In this document: in pieces, positions 45,906 to 54,994 of the stretch
Numbering within the stretch: the first letter of the stretch is position 1
Layout of the letters: each line of letters starts with the position of its first letter
Assembly (NCBI RefSeq): GCF_016741775.1
Contig: NZ_JAERRK010000019.1
Coordinates: 62,001-126,000 of the forward strand
DNA from: Streptomyces actinomycinicus
GTDB lineage: Bacteria > Actinomycetota > Actinomycetes > Streptomycetales > Streptomycetaceae
Direction: 5' to 3'
Length of the DNA: 64,000 nt
The notes under the pieces: model-generated
What the model was told of the DNA's origin: nothing
The model's database searches: none
The model's input: the letters and a program-made list of their open reading frames with translations, nothing else
Made by a program: the position numbers and the translations under genes

Positions 45906-47393
45906 GTGCACCGCAGAATCATCGCGCCGGGCGCACTGGCGGCGGCCTCCCTCCTGCTGGCGATCCCGGCATCGGCCGCGAGCCCTTCGCCGGGTGCGCC
46001 GGGCATCGGCGACCCCTACTACCCGTACTACGGCAACGGCGGCTACGACGTCTCGCACTACGACCTGAGGCTGCAGTACCAGCCGAAGACGGACGAGTTG
46101 CAGGGCACGGCGACGATCCTGGCGAAGACCACCCAGGACCTGTCCAGCTTCGACCTGGACTTCCTGCTGGACGTGAGCGAGGTGCGGGTCAACGGCGCCA
46201 AGGCCTCCTTCACGACGTCCGGCCAGCACGAACTGGTCGTGACCCCGAAGAACCCGCTGGCCAAGGGCACGGCGATCACGGTCGTGGTCCGCTACAGCGG
46301 GGTGCCCTCGGCGAAGAGCGCCTACGGCTTCACCTCCTGGCACCGCACGCCCGACGGCGGCGTCGCCGCCAACGAGCCCGAGGCCGCCTGGTGGTGGTTC
46401 CCGAGCAACGACCACCCGACCGACAAGGCCACCTACGACGTGTCGGTGGCCGTGCCGGACGGTACCCAGGCCCTCTCCAACGGCACGCTGCAGTCGGCCT
46501 CGTCGCGGCTCGGCTGGACCCGTTACAACTGGCGGCAGAACAAACCGCAGGCCACCTACCTGGCCACCCTCGCGCTCGGCAGGTTCGACATCACCACCGG
46601 TACCTCCGACGGCGGAGTGCCCGTGGTCAACGCCTACAGCAAGGACCTCGGCGACACCGACGGCGCCGCGCGGGCGAGCGTGGAGCGCACCGGGGAGATC
46701 GTGGACTGGCTGAGCGGCTATTTCGGGCCGTATCCGTTCAGCAGCGCCGGCGGCTACGTCCCGAACACCACGACCGGGTACGCGCTGGAGACGCAGACCC
46801 GGGTCTACTACAGCCCGCGGCAGTTCGCGAACGGCTCCAACACCTCCGTGGTCGTGCACGAGCTGGCCCACCAGTGGTACGGCGACTACGTGTCGCTGAA
46901 GGGCTGGAAGGACATCTGGATCAACGAGGGCTTCGCGCGGTACGCGCAGTGGCTGTGGTCGGAGCACGAGGGCGAGGGCACCGCGCAGCAGCTCGCCGAC
47001 TACGTGTACGCCGGGCACCCGGCGGAGGACGCGTTCTGGACGGTCCGGCCCGGCGACCCGGGCCCTGACGGGCAGTTCGACGTCGCCGTGTACGACCGGG
47101 GTGCCCTGGCCATCCAGGCGCTGCGCAACGAGATCGGTGACGACGCGTTCTTCGCGGTCCTGAAGGGCTGGCCGAAGGAGCACGCGTACGGCAACGCCTC
47201 GGTGGCCGACTTCCAGCGGTACGCCGAGCGGGTGTCCGGCAAGCCCCTGGCCGCGCTGTTCGAGACCTGGCTGTTCCAGCCGTCGAAGCCGGCCGCTTCC
47301 GCGGCCCGCTCCCTGGCGAAGTCGGGGACGGCGGTGGCCCCGCCGAAGTCGTGGAAGAAGATCGAGGCCACGAACGACGCGCACGAGCACTGA
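45906..47393 (+). CDS. Secreted M1-family metallopeptidase
   Basis: A 495-aa gluzincin aminopeptidase. A signal peptide ends near IPASAA (residue 25). An N-terminal beta domain precedes HELAH (H318, E319, H322) and the third Zn ligand E341 (NEGFA). The GAMEN-like motif is degenerate (YALET). It lacks the large C-terminal HEAT-type domain of PepN, so it is a short secreted form. GTG start after GGAGCTGAC; TAGGCT (45849-45854) may be its -10. The C-terminus is Ser/Ala/Lys-rich. Confidence 0.93.
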   Translation: MHRRIIAPGALAAASLLLAIPASAASPSPGAPGIGDPYYPYYGNGGYDVSHYDLRLQYQPKTDELQGTATILAKTTQDLSSFDLDFLLDVSEVRVNGAKASFTTSGQHELVVTPKNPLAKGTAITVVVRYSGVPSAKSAYGFTSWHRTPDGGVAANEPEAAWWWFPSNDHPTDKATYDVSVAVPDGTQALSNGTLQSASSRLGWTRYNWRQNKPQATYLATLALGRFDITTGTSDGGVPVVNAYSKDLGDTDGAARASVERTGEIVDWLSGYFGPYPFSSAGGYVPNTTTGYALETQTRVYYSPRQFANGSNTSVVVHELAHQWYGDYVSLKGWKDIWINEGFARYAQWLWSEHEGEGTAQQLADYVYAGHPAEDAFWTVRPGDPGPDGQFDVAVYDRGALAIQALRNEIGDDAFFAVLKGWPKEHAYGNASVADFQRYAERVSGKPLAALFETWLFQPSKPAASAARSLAKSGTAVAPPKSWKKIEATNDAHEH

Positions 47394-47470
47394 GGCCCGC
47401 GGTCGCCGGGCAGGGCGCCTCACGGCCACGCGTGTGCAGCGCGGGCCCTGAGGTTCCCGGCCGCCGGGTG

Positions 47471-47540
47471 CCTCACGCGTTGCCGTGTTCCTCAGCGTTG
47501 CCTGTTCCTCAGCGTTGCCGGGTGGCTCAGCGTTGCCGGT
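47471..47540. repeat. Short tandem repeat CCTCAGCGTTGCC, about four copies
   Basis: Imperfect copies begin near 47471, 47490, 47507 and 47525, with 17-19-bp spacing, in the gap between the M1 gene and the convergent kinase gene. Confidence 0.75.
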
Positions 47541-47543
47541 GCC

Positions 47544-48452
47544 TCAGGGGTTCGGGCCGGCCGCGCGTGCGAGGAGGGCCGCCCGGCCTATCGCCTCGGC
47601 GCGAGTGGCCGGGACGGTGCACGCGTGGGCCCCGGCGATCGCGCCGTACCGGGCGCAGCGCTCGGGTGGCTCGCCGGCGAGGCGGCCGTAGAGGAACGCG
47701 GCGGCGAAGGCGTCGCCCGCGCCGTTGGAGTCGACCACCGGCGCGGGCGGGGTCACGGCCGGTATCCGGCTCAGCTCGCCGCTCACGAGCAGGTACGCGC
47801 CCTCCGCTCCGGCGGTGGCGACGACCGCCTCGGCCCGGCCCCGCTCGGCGATGCGCCGCATGGTCCGCTCGGGGTCGGTCAGGGCGGCGGCCGACAGGAA
47901 GACGAGGTCGGCCGCGTGCGCGAACGGTTCGTGGTACGGGTTCTCGCCGTCCCAGTCGTGCAGGTCCGTGGAGAGCGGTACGCCCGTCTCGCGCAGGACC
48001 GGCAGGGCGGCGGCGCAGGGCTGGGTGATGGTCACGTGCACATGCCGGCTCGCGGTGGCCAGCTCGCGCAGGGCCGCCTCGGGAAAGCGGTCGCCTGGGC
48101 GGGCTCGGGTGGTGTCGTACAGGGACAGGCGGCGGCCGTCCGGGGCGACGAGATTGACCGCCCGCTTGGTGCCGGCCGGCTGCGGCAGCGCGGTGAGGGC
48201 GATGCCGTGCTCGTGGTGCAGGGCGCGGACGAGGTCGCCCTCGGGATCGTCACCCAGCAGGTCGAGGTGGTGGGTGTCCAGGCCGAGTGCGGTCAGACCC
48301 AGCGCCACGAAGTCGCCGGTCTGTCCGGCCCGGGTGCGGATCCCTGAATCGATCATGTAGCTGTCGGCGAGGGGCAGGGGCAGCTCGGGGACGTGGATGA
48401 CGGTGTCCACGCCCGCTCCGCCCAGCACCAGCACATCGCTCCGGCGGGTCAT
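47544..48452 (-). CDS. PfkB-family sugar/nucleoside kinase
   Basis: A 302-aa ribokinase-like protein. It begins DVLVLGGAGVDTV, has a substrate His/Asp region in the middle and the catalytic anion-hole SNGAGDAFAAAF near residue 250. The substrate is not evident. Three in-frame starts are possible: ATG 48452 (chosen, GGGGGAGGG 7 nt upstream and correct fold length), 48491 and 48515. It follows the macrodomain gene closely, so the two may form an operon. Confidence 0.88.
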   Translation of the reverse strand: MTRRSDVLVLGGAGVDTVIHVPELPLPLADSYMIDSGIRTRAGQTGDFVALGLTALGLDTHHLDLLGDDPEGDLVRALHHEHGIALTALPQPAGTKRAVNLVAPDGRRLSLYDTTRARPGDRFPEAALRELATASRHVHVTITQPCAAALPVLRETGVPLSTDLHDWDGENPYHEPFAHAADLVFLSAAALTDPERTMRRIAERGRAEAVVATAGAEGAYLLVSGELSRIPAVTPPAPVVDSNGAGDAFAAAFLYGRLAGEPPERCARYGAIAGAHACTVPATRAEAIGRAALLARAAGPNP

Positions 48453-48528
48453 CTCCCGCCCTCCCCCTGCTCGTGCCGTGACACCGGTCATGGCGCGCCC
48501 TCCCCGGCTCGTCATCCGTGACCCACCC

Positions 48529-49017
48529 TCATCCCCCGCCCTCCCCGTGGTCGTACACCGTGACTGAGATCCCCCGCTGCGCCAAGCGCGCGTCGACGAG
48601 CGGCTGGATGCGGGACCACTTGCCGCCCGCCAGGCCGCAGCCTATGCGGGGCATGTGCACGGACGCACCGAGTTCGATCACTTCGCCGGCGAGGCGGGCG
48701 AGGGCGGTGTCGATCGCCTCGTAGCGCACGGGGGCGCCCTTGCTGCCGGTCCTGACGCCGCGCTGGCCGATCATGTTGGCCACCCAGAGGTGCCGGCCGA
48801 CCGGGACCATCTGGACCGAGCCCAGGCCGAAGTCGTTGTGCACGCGGTCGCGGTGCCAGGAGCGGTACGCCGCCTCGGGCTCCGGCCAGCGCCGGGACAG
48901 CGCGAGGACGAAGCCCTTCCCCCAGCCGCCGATGTCGTTGCAGACATGGGCGATCACCTTGGGGCCCTTCACCGACGGAACGGTGGCGTCACCTCGGACA
49001 TACGTGATCTCCGGCAT
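48529..49017 (-). CDS. Macrodomain protein (ALC1/TARG1-like)
   Basis: A 162-aa protein consisting of a single macrodomain: YVRGDAT at the start, the AHVCNDIGGWGKGF phosphate loop and PRIGCGLAGGKW. The loop sequences resemble TARG1/ALC1-like ADP-ribose hydrolases, which remove ADP-ribose from glutamate or act on O-acetyl-ADP-ribose or ADP-ribose-1''-phosphate. TACGGT (minus strand of 49024-49029) is 6 nt before the ATG, predicting a leaderless mRNA. Confidence 0.88.
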   Translation of the reverse strand: MPEITYVRGDATVPSVKGPKVIAHVCNDIGGWGKGFVLALSRRWPEPEAAYRSWHRDRVHNDFGLGSVQMVPVGRHLWVANMIGQRGVRTGSKGAPVRYEAIDTALARLAGEVIELGASVHMPRIGCGLAGGKWSRIQPLVDARLAQRGISVTVYDHGEGGG

Positions 49018-49059
49018 GACGCCACCGTAGGCGATGCCACTGACAGTGGCTCCGAGCCG

Positions 49060-50526
49060 CTACTTCGTCAGTTCGGACAGCTCCTGGTCGGTGTTGCGGG
49101 CCACGCGGCGGCGCACCCCGAACCAGCCGGCGACCAGCATGACCGCGATCACCGGGATGAGGAGCAGGGTCTTGCGGCCGACATCGGGGTCGTTCCACAT
49201 CATGCCGAGGCAGACCAGCAGGAAGACGATCGTGGCGATCTCGGTGACGGGGCTGAACTTCAGCTGGAAGTGCGGCCGTGCCACCAGGCCCGCGCGGGCG
49301 CGGCGGACGAACAGCATGTGGCAGAGCATGATGATCACCCAGGTGCTGATGATGCCGAGGGAGGCGACGTTCAGCACGATCTCGAAGGCCTGGCTGGGCA
49401 TCAGGTAGTTCAGGCCGACGCCGAGCACGCAGACCGCGCAGGTCAGCAGGATGCCGCCGTAGGGAACCTGGCTGCGGTTCATGCGGGCGGTGAACTTGGG
49501 CGCGGAGCCGGACATCGCCATGGAGCGCAGGATGCGGCCGGTGGAGTAGAGGCCGGAGTTCAGCGAGGACATGGCGGCGGTCAGCACGACCAGGTTCATC
49601 ACGTCGCCGGCCGCCGGGACACCGATCTTGGACAGCACGGTGACGAACGGGCTCTGGTCGGCGGAGTACACCGAGCCGGGCAGCAGCAGGGCGAGGAGCA
49701 CGACGGAGCCGACGTAGAACAGGCCCACGCGCCACATGATCGAGTTCACCGCACGCGGGACGACCTTCTCCGGCTCGGCGGTCTCACCGGCGGCGACGCC
49801 GACCAGCTCCAGGGCGGCGTACGCGAAGATCACGCCCTGCATGACGAGGACGACCGGCATCACGCCGTGCGGGAAGACACCGCCGTTGTCCGTGATGACG
49901 CTCAGGCCGGGGGTGTGTCCGCCGACCTTGTGCTGGGTGGCGAGCAGGAAGACGCTGATCAGCATGAAGCCGACGATGGTCGCGACCTTGATGATCGCGA
50001 ACCAGAACTCCATCTCGCCGAAGATCTTCACGGAGATCAGGTTCACGGCGAGGACCACCGCCAGGGCGATCAGCGCCAGCACCCACTGCGGGATGGAGGT
50101 GAACATGCTCCAGTAGTGCGTGTAGAGCGCGATCGCGGTGATGTCGGCGATGCCGGTGGTCGACCAGTTCAGGAAGTACATCCAGCCGGCGACGTAGGCG
50201 CCCTTCTCGCCGAGGAACTCACGGGCGTAGGACACGAAGGACCCGGAGGACGGGCGGTACAGGACCAGCTCGCCCAGCGCCCGGACGACGAAGAAGGCGA
50301 AGACGCCACAGACCAGGTAGGCCAGGGCGAGCGCGGGGCCCGCGTTGTGCAGCCGGCCGCCGGCGCCCAGCAGGAGTCCGGTGCCGATGGCGCCGCCGAT
50401 GGCGATCATGTTGACGTGGCGGGCCTTGAGGTCCTTGCTGTAGCCGGCGTCGCCCGCGTCCGCGGGCGTCCCGGCCGCCGGGATGTGGGGGGCGGCCTGC
50501 GCCGATTCCACGGCTTTCTTGCTCAC
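49060..50526 (-). CDS. ansP: Amino-acid permease, asparagine/GABA-permease type
   Basis: A 488-aa APC-superfamily secondary transporter with 12 predicted membrane helices; the first holds GGAIGTGLLLGAG, the substrate-binding unwound segment. The sequence is closest to the L-asparagine permeases I remember from Streptomyces, so the symbol is given with moderate confidence. GTG start with AGGAAG about 11 nt upstream. Divergent from the MerR gene, which may control it. Confidence 0.85.
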   Translation of the reverse strand: MSKKAVESAQAAPHIPAAGTPADAGDAGYSKDLKARHVNMIAIGGAIGTGLLLGAGGRLHNAGPALALAYLVCGVFAFFVVRALGELVLYRPSSGSFVSYAREFLGEKGAYVAGWMYFLNWSTTGIADITAIALYTHYWSMFTSIPQWVLALIALAVVLAVNLISVKIFGEMEFWFAIIKVATIVGFMLISVFLLATQHKVGGHTPGLSVITDNGGVFPHGVMPVVLVMQGVIFAYAALELVGVAAGETAEPEKVVPRAVNSIMWRVGLFYVGSVVLLALLLPGSVYSADQSPFVTVLSKIGVPAAGDVMNLVVLTAAMSSLNSGLYSTGRILRSMAMSGSAPKFTARMNRSQVPYGGILLTCAVCVLGVGLNYLMPSQAFEIVLNVASLGIISTWVIIMLCHMLFVRRARAGLVARPHFQLKFSPVTEIATIVFLLVCLGMMWNDPDVGRKTLLLIPVIAVMLVAGWFGVRRRVARNTDQELSELTK

Positions 50527-50714
50527 GGGTGGTTCCACTTCCTGGTGCGCCCGGACCTCGTGGGTCCGGGGGTCGTACAGGTACCGGCCCGCACCACCAG
50601 GTGTGTCGCGGCACAGACCAAGGCAGCAGCTTCCCAGAGGGATCAACCCATACGCGGTGGTCCAGGTCACAGAGCGGTTCTTCTCACACGGTCGACACGC
50701 GCTCCCCGCGGGTT

Positions 50715-50741
50715 TCACACCATTGGTGAGACAGCGATACT
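50715..50741 (+). promoter_or_regulatory. Promoter with palindrome before the MerR gene
   Basis: The -10 GATACT (50736-50741) is 7 nt before the MerR start, predicting a leaderless mRNA. Immediately upstream CACCATTGGTG (50718-50728), extended to 17 bp with two mismatches, is a palindrome lying where a -35/-10 spacer would be, the usual location of a MerR dimer. It could also act on the divergent permease gene. Confidence 0.55.
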
Positions 50742-50748
50742 GCTGCAC

Positions 50749-51465
50749 ATGACGACCGAGACCGGGGAGCCCACCCTCACGATCGACGAGCTGGCCGCGC
50801 GTGCGGGCGTCACCGTCCGCACCGTCCGCTTCTACGGCAGCAAGGGTCTCCTCCCGCCGCCGGAGATCGGTCCGCGCCGGGTGGGCCGGTACGGGCCCGG
50901 TCATGTGGCACGGCTGGCGCTCATCGAGGAGCTGCAGCAGCAGGGCATGACCCTGGCGGCGATCGAACGGTATCTGCGTCAGCTGCCGCCGGACCTCACC
51001 CCGCACGATCTGGCCATCCACCGGGCGGTGGTCGCGTCCTGGGCGCCGGAGGCGGTCGAGACCGTCTCGCGCCGGGAACTGGAACGGCGCGCGGGACGGC
51101 CGCTGGACGACGAGGACGTCGAGCGGCTGGCGGCGATGAACGCGGTCGAGCCCGGCGACGGGGACACGTTCCGGATGGACGCCGGGCTGCTGCGGCTCGG
51201 CGTCCGGCTCCTCGACGTACCGCTGTCGCAGGAGGCGATCCTCGCGGCGCGCAAGGTGCTCGTGGAGCACTCACGCGCCGCGGCGCACGAACTTTCCCAG
51301 CTCTTCCGGGGCGAGGTGGCGGAACGTGACGCCCGGGACGTGAAGTCCCTGTCGGCCCACATGCACCCCTTGGTGGTGCAGGCGCTGCTCACGACGTTCC
51401 AGCACTCGCTGCGGCAGGAACTGCGGGGCTGGCTGAGCGAGCCCCGCGTGGGCGGCGAGGAGTGA
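50749..51465 (+). CDS. MerR-family transcriptional regulator
   Basis: A 238-aa protein with an N-terminal winged helix (LTIDELAARAGVTVRTVRFYGSKGLL) and a coiled region LIEELQQQGMTLAAIERYL; the C-terminal 150 residues are helical and of unknown ligand. The divergent asparagine-type permease and convergent fatty-acid genes are candidate targets. The ATG has no ribosome site and is read most simply as leaderless. Confidence 0.9.
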   Translation: MTTETGEPTLTIDELAARAGVTVRTVRFYGSKGLLPPPEIGPRRVGRYGPGHVARLALIEELQQQGMTLAAIERYLRQLPPDLTPHDLAIHRAVVASWAPEAVETVSRRELERRAGRPLDDEDVERLAAMNAVEPGDGDTFRMDAGLLRLGVRLLDVPLSQEAILAARKVLVEHSRAAAHELSQLFRGEVAERDARDVKSLSAHMHPLVVQALLTTFQHSLRQELRGWLSEPRVGGEE

Positions 51466-51470
51466 GGACC

Positions 51471-51503
51471 GGGGCGTCGGCAGGTGGATCCTGCCGGCGC
51501 CCC
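51471..51503. terminator. Bidirectional hairpin between merR and the FadB-like gene
   Basis: A 14-bp stem with one G-U pair (GGGGCGTCGGCAGG 51471-51484; CCTGCCGGCGCCCC 51490-51503) and a 5-nt loop lies in the 52-bp gap between convergent genes. Confidence 0.8.
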
Positions 51504-51517
51504 GTGCGGTACGCGGG

Positions 51518-53695
51518 TCAGCGGGCGTCGGTGAAGACCTCCCCCTTCTCCGCCTTCTCCACGAGCAGGGCGGGCGGGGTGAAGCGCTCGCCGTAGGCCG
51601 CGGCCAGCTCGCGGGCGCGGGCCACGAAGCCGGGCAGGCCCCCTTCGTAGCCGTTGACGTACTGGAGGACGCCGCCGGTCCAGCCGGGGAAGCCGATGCC
51701 GAAGATCGAGCCGATGTTGGCGTCCGCGACGGAGGTCAGGACGCCCTCCTCGAGGAGGCGTACGGTGTCGAGCGCCTCGGCGAAGAGCATACGCTCCTGC
51801 ATGTCCCGGAACGGGATCTCGTGCCCGGGCCGGGTGAAGTGCTCGCGCAGGCCCGGCCAGATCCCGGCGCGCTTGCCGTCCTCGGCGTAGTCGTAGAAGC
51901 CGGCGCCGCCGCTGCGGCCGGTGCGGCCGAACTCGTCGACCATGCGGTCGATGACCGCCTCCGCCGGGTGCGCCGTCCAGGTGCCGCCGGCCTCCTCCAC
52001 GGCCCGCCTCGTCTCGTTGCGGATCTTCCGGGGCAGGGTGAGGGTCAGCTCGTCCATGAGGGACAGCACCTTGGCCGGGTAGCCGGCCTGGGCCGCGGCC
52101 TGTTCGACGGAGGCGGGCTCGATGCCCTCGCCCACCATGGCGACGCCCTCGTTGATGAAGTGGCCGATCACCCGTGAGGTGAAGAAGCCGCGCGAGTCGT
52201 TGACGACGATCGGTGTCTTGTTGATCTGCCGGACCAGGTCGAAGGCGCGTGCGAGGGCCTCGTCGCCGGTGCGCTCGCCCCTGATGATCTCGACCAGCGG
52301 CATCTTGTCGACGGGCGAGAAGAAGTGCAGTCCGATGAAGTCGGCCTGGCGCTCCACGCCCTCGGCGAGCGTGGTGATGGGCAGCGTGGAGGTGTTGGAG
52401 CACAGCAGCGCGTCGGGGGCGAGGACGGACTCGACCTCCTGGAAGACCTTGTGCTTGAGGGCGGTGTCCTCGAACACGGCCTCGATGACCGCGTCGCAGC
52501 CGGCGAGGTCGGCGACGTCGGCGGTGGGCGTGATGCGGGCGAGCAGCGCGTCGGCCTTCTCCTGGCTGGTACGGCCCCGGGCGACGGCCTTGGCGCACAG
52601 CTTCTCGGAGTAGCCCTTGCCCTTGACGGCCGCTTCCAGGGCGACGTCCTTCAGGACGACGTCGATGCCCGCACGGGCGCAGGCGTAGGCGATGCCGGCG
52701 CCCATCATGCCGGCGCCGAGCACGGCGACCTTGCCGACCTTGCGGGGCTGGATGCCCTTGGGGCGGTTGGCGCCGGAGTTGACGGCCTGGAGGTCGAAGA
52801 AGAACGCCTGGATCATGTTCTTCGAGGTCTGGCCCGCGGCCAGCTCCACGAAGTAGCGGGCCTCGATGACCTGGGCGGTCTCGAAGTCGACCTGGGAGCC
52901 CTCGACGGCGGCGGCGAGGATGTTGCGCGGGGCGGGGTAGGGGGCGCCGCCCGTCTGCTTGCGCAGGGTGGCCGGGAAGGCGGGCAGGTTGGCGGCGAAC
53001 TTCGGGTTGGCCGGCGTACCGCCGGGGATCTTGTAGCCGGGCTTGTCCCAGGGCTGGCGCGACTCGGGGTTGGCGTCGATGAAGGCGCGGGCCTTGGCGA
53101 GCAGCTCCTCCGGGGTCTGGGCCACCTCGTGGACCAGACCGTTCTCCTGTGCGCGCCGCGCGTTGTACTGCTGGCCCTGCAGGAGCACCTTGAGCAGCGC
53201 GTCCGCGATGCCCAGCAGCCGTACGGTGCGGGCGACCCCGCCGCCTCCCGGCAGCAGGCCGAGGGTGACCTCGGGGCAGCCGATCTTCGTGCCGGAGGTG
53301 TCGAGGGCCACCCGGTGGTGGCAGGCGAGGGCCAGCTCGAAACCGCCGCCGAGGGCCGCGCCGTTGATCGCCGCGACGACCGGCTTGCCGAGGGTCTCGA
53401 TGCGGCGGAGGTTGCGCTTGATGGCGAGGCCGCCGTCGAACAGCTCCTGGGCGGTCTCGGGCGTGACCCGTATCAGGTCGCGCAGGTCGCCGCCCGCGAA
53501 GAAGGTCTTCTTGGCGGAGGTGAAGATGATGCCGCGGATGTTCTCCTGCTCCGCCTCCAGGCGGTCGGTGATCGCGGCGAGGGAGTCGCGGAACGCCTGG
53601 TTCATGGTGTTCGCGGACTGGTTCGGGTCGTCCAGGACGAGGGTGACGACCCCGGTGTCGTCCTGCTCCCAGCGGATGGTGGTGCTCTCGGTCAT
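51518..53695 (-). CDS. Multifunctional fatty-acid oxidation enzyme (FadB/FadJ-like)
   Basis: A 725-aa fusion of an N-terminal enoyl-CoA hydratase (FFAGGDL; NGAALGGGFELAL) and a C-terminal 3-hydroxyacyl-CoA dehydrogenase with NAD motif VLGAGMMGAGIAYACA, catalytic His in GLHFFSPVDKMPLVEI and C-terminal SRVIGHFINEG. It carries out two successive beta-oxidation steps. ATG at 53695 with GGAG about 10 nt upstream. Follows the thiolase gene by 41 bp, so the two form the classic fadAB pair. Confidence 0.95.
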   Translation of the reverse strand: MTESTTIRWEQDDTGVVTLVLDDPNQSANTMNQAFRDSLAAITDRLEAEQENIRGIIFTSAKKTFFAGGDLRDLIRVTPETAQELFDGGLAIKRNLRRIETLGKPVVAAINGAALGGGFELALACHHRVALDTSGTKIGCPEVTLGLLPGGGGVARTVRLLGIADALLKVLLQGQQYNARRAQENGLVHEVAQTPEELLAKARAFIDANPESRQPWDKPGYKIPGGTPANPKFAANLPAFPATLRKQTGGAPYPAPRNILAAAVEGSQVDFETAQVIEARYFVELAAGQTSKNMIQAFFFDLQAVNSGANRPKGIQPRKVGKVAVLGAGMMGAGIAYACARAGIDVVLKDVALEAAVKGKGYSEKLCAKAVARGRTSQEKADALLARITPTADVADLAGCDAVIEAVFEDTALKHKVFQEVESVLAPDALLCSNTSTLPITTLAEGVERQADFIGLHFFSPVDKMPLVEIIRGERTGDEALARAFDLVRQINKTPIVVNDSRGFFTSRVIGHFINEGVAMVGEGIEPASVEQAAAQAGYPAKVLSLMDELTLTLPRKIRNETRRAVEEAGGTWTAHPAEAVIDRMVDEFGRTGRSGGAGFYDYAEDGKRAGIWPGLREHFTRPGHEIPFRDMQERMLFAEALDTVRLLEEGVLTSVADANIGSIFGIGFPGWTGGVLQYVNGYEGGLPGFVARARELAAAYGERFTPPALLVEKAEKGEVFTDAR

Positions 53696-53736
53696 GACAG
53701 TCGTCTCCGTTGAAGTCGCTTGGTTCCGCAGGGAGT

Positions 53737-54951
53737 TCAGATGCGCTCGATGATCGTGGCGACGCCCATGCCGCCGCCCACGCACAGCGTGGCGAGGCCG
53801 TACCGCTTGTCCTGGCGCTCCAGTTCGTCGACGAGCGAGCCGAGGATCATCGCTCCGGTGGCGCCGAGGGGGTGGCCGAGGGCGATGGCGCCGCCGTTGA
53901 CGTTGACCTTGTCCAGGGACAGGCCCATGTCCTTGACGAAGCGCAGCACGACCGCGGCGAACGCCTCGTTGATCTCGACCAGGTCGATGTCGTCGATGGT
54001 GAGGCCGGCCTTCGCCAGGGCCTTGCGGGTGGCGGGTGCGGGGCCGGTGAGCATGATGGTGGGCTCGGAACCGGAGACGGCCGCGGAGACGATGCGTGCG
54101 CGGGGGGTGAGGCCGTTGCGCTCGCCTGCCTCCTTGGACCCGATGGCGACGAGCGAGGCGCCGTCCACGATGCCGGAGGAGTTGCCGGCGTGGTGGACGT
54201 GGTCGATCTTCTCCACCCAGTGGTACTTCTGCAGCGCCACGGCGTCGAAGCCGCCCAGCTCGCCGATGTCCGCGAACGAGGGCTTCAGCTTGGCGAGGGA
54301 GTCGGCGGTGGTGCCGGGGCGCATGTGCTCGTCGTGGTCGAGGACCACCAGGCCGCTGCGGTCCTTCACGGGGACGACCGAGCGGTCGAAGCGGCCCTCC
54401 TTCCAGGCGGTGGCGGCACGCTCCTGGGACAGGGCCGCGTACTCGTCCACGTCCCGGCGGGAGAAGCCCTCGATGGTGGCGATCAGGTCGGCGCCGACGC
54501 CCTGGGGCACGAAGTTGACGGCGAGGTTGGTCATCGGGTCGTTGAACCAGGCACCGCCGTCCGAGGCCATCGGGACCCGGGACATGGACTCGACACCGCC
54601 CGCGAGGATCAGGTCCTCCCAGCCGGAGCGGACCTTGGCGGCGGCCAGGTTGACGGCTTCGAGGCCGGAGGCACAGAAGCGGTTCTCCTGGACGCCCGCG
54701 ACGGTGTCGGGCAGTCCGGCGGCGATGGCGGCGATCCGGGCGATGTCGGAGCCCTGGTCGCCGACGGGGCCGACGACGCCGAGCACGACGTCGTCGATCG
54801 CGGCGGGGTCCAGGCCCGGGAAGCGGTCGCGGATCTCGTGGATGAGGCCGATGACGAGGTCGATGGGCTTCGTGCCGTGCAGGGCGCCGTTCGCCTTGCC
54901 GCGGCCACGCGGGGTGCGGATCGCGTCGTAGACGTACGCTTCGGTGCTCAC
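53737..54951 (-). CDS. Acetyl-CoA C-acyltransferase (thiolase, FadA-like)
   Basis: A 404-aa thiolase. The acyl-accepting Cys is in RFCASGLEAVN, and the other catalytic residues are in NEAFA, GGAIALGHPLGATGA and CVGGGMG. It cleaves 3-oxoacyl-CoA in beta-oxidation with the FadB-like protein downstream. GTG start after GAAAGG. It follows the CoA-transferase gene by 43 bp. Confidence 0.95.
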   Translation of the reverse strand: MSTEAYVYDAIRTPRGRGKANGALHGTKPIDLVIGLIHEIRDRFPGLDPAAIDDVVLGVVGPVGDQGSDIARIAAIAAGLPDTVAGVQENRFCASGLEAVNLAAAKVRSGWEDLILAGGVESMSRVPMASDGGAWFNDPMTNLAVNFVPQGVGADLIATIEGFSRRDVDEYAALSQERAATAWKEGRFDRSVVPVKDRSGLVVLDHDEHMRPGTTADSLAKLKPSFADIGELGGFDAVALQKYHWVEKIDHVHHAGNSSGIVDGASLVAIGSKEAGERNGLTPRARIVSAAVSGSEPTIMLTGPAPATRKALAKAGLTIDDIDLVEINEAFAAVVLRFVKDMGLSLDKVNVNGGAIALGHPLGATGAMILGSLVDELERQDKRYGLATLCVGGGMGVATIIERI

Positions 54952-54994
54952 TGGTGTGCCTTTCGGGAGGGTGGGCCGAGCGGGGTGGGCGGGG

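Noticed and set aside
48655..50748. Long rightward open frame upstream of and continuous with merR
   Set aside because: It is antisense to the permease and macrodomain genes. Only the part from 50749 matches a known family and has a promoter directly upstream.
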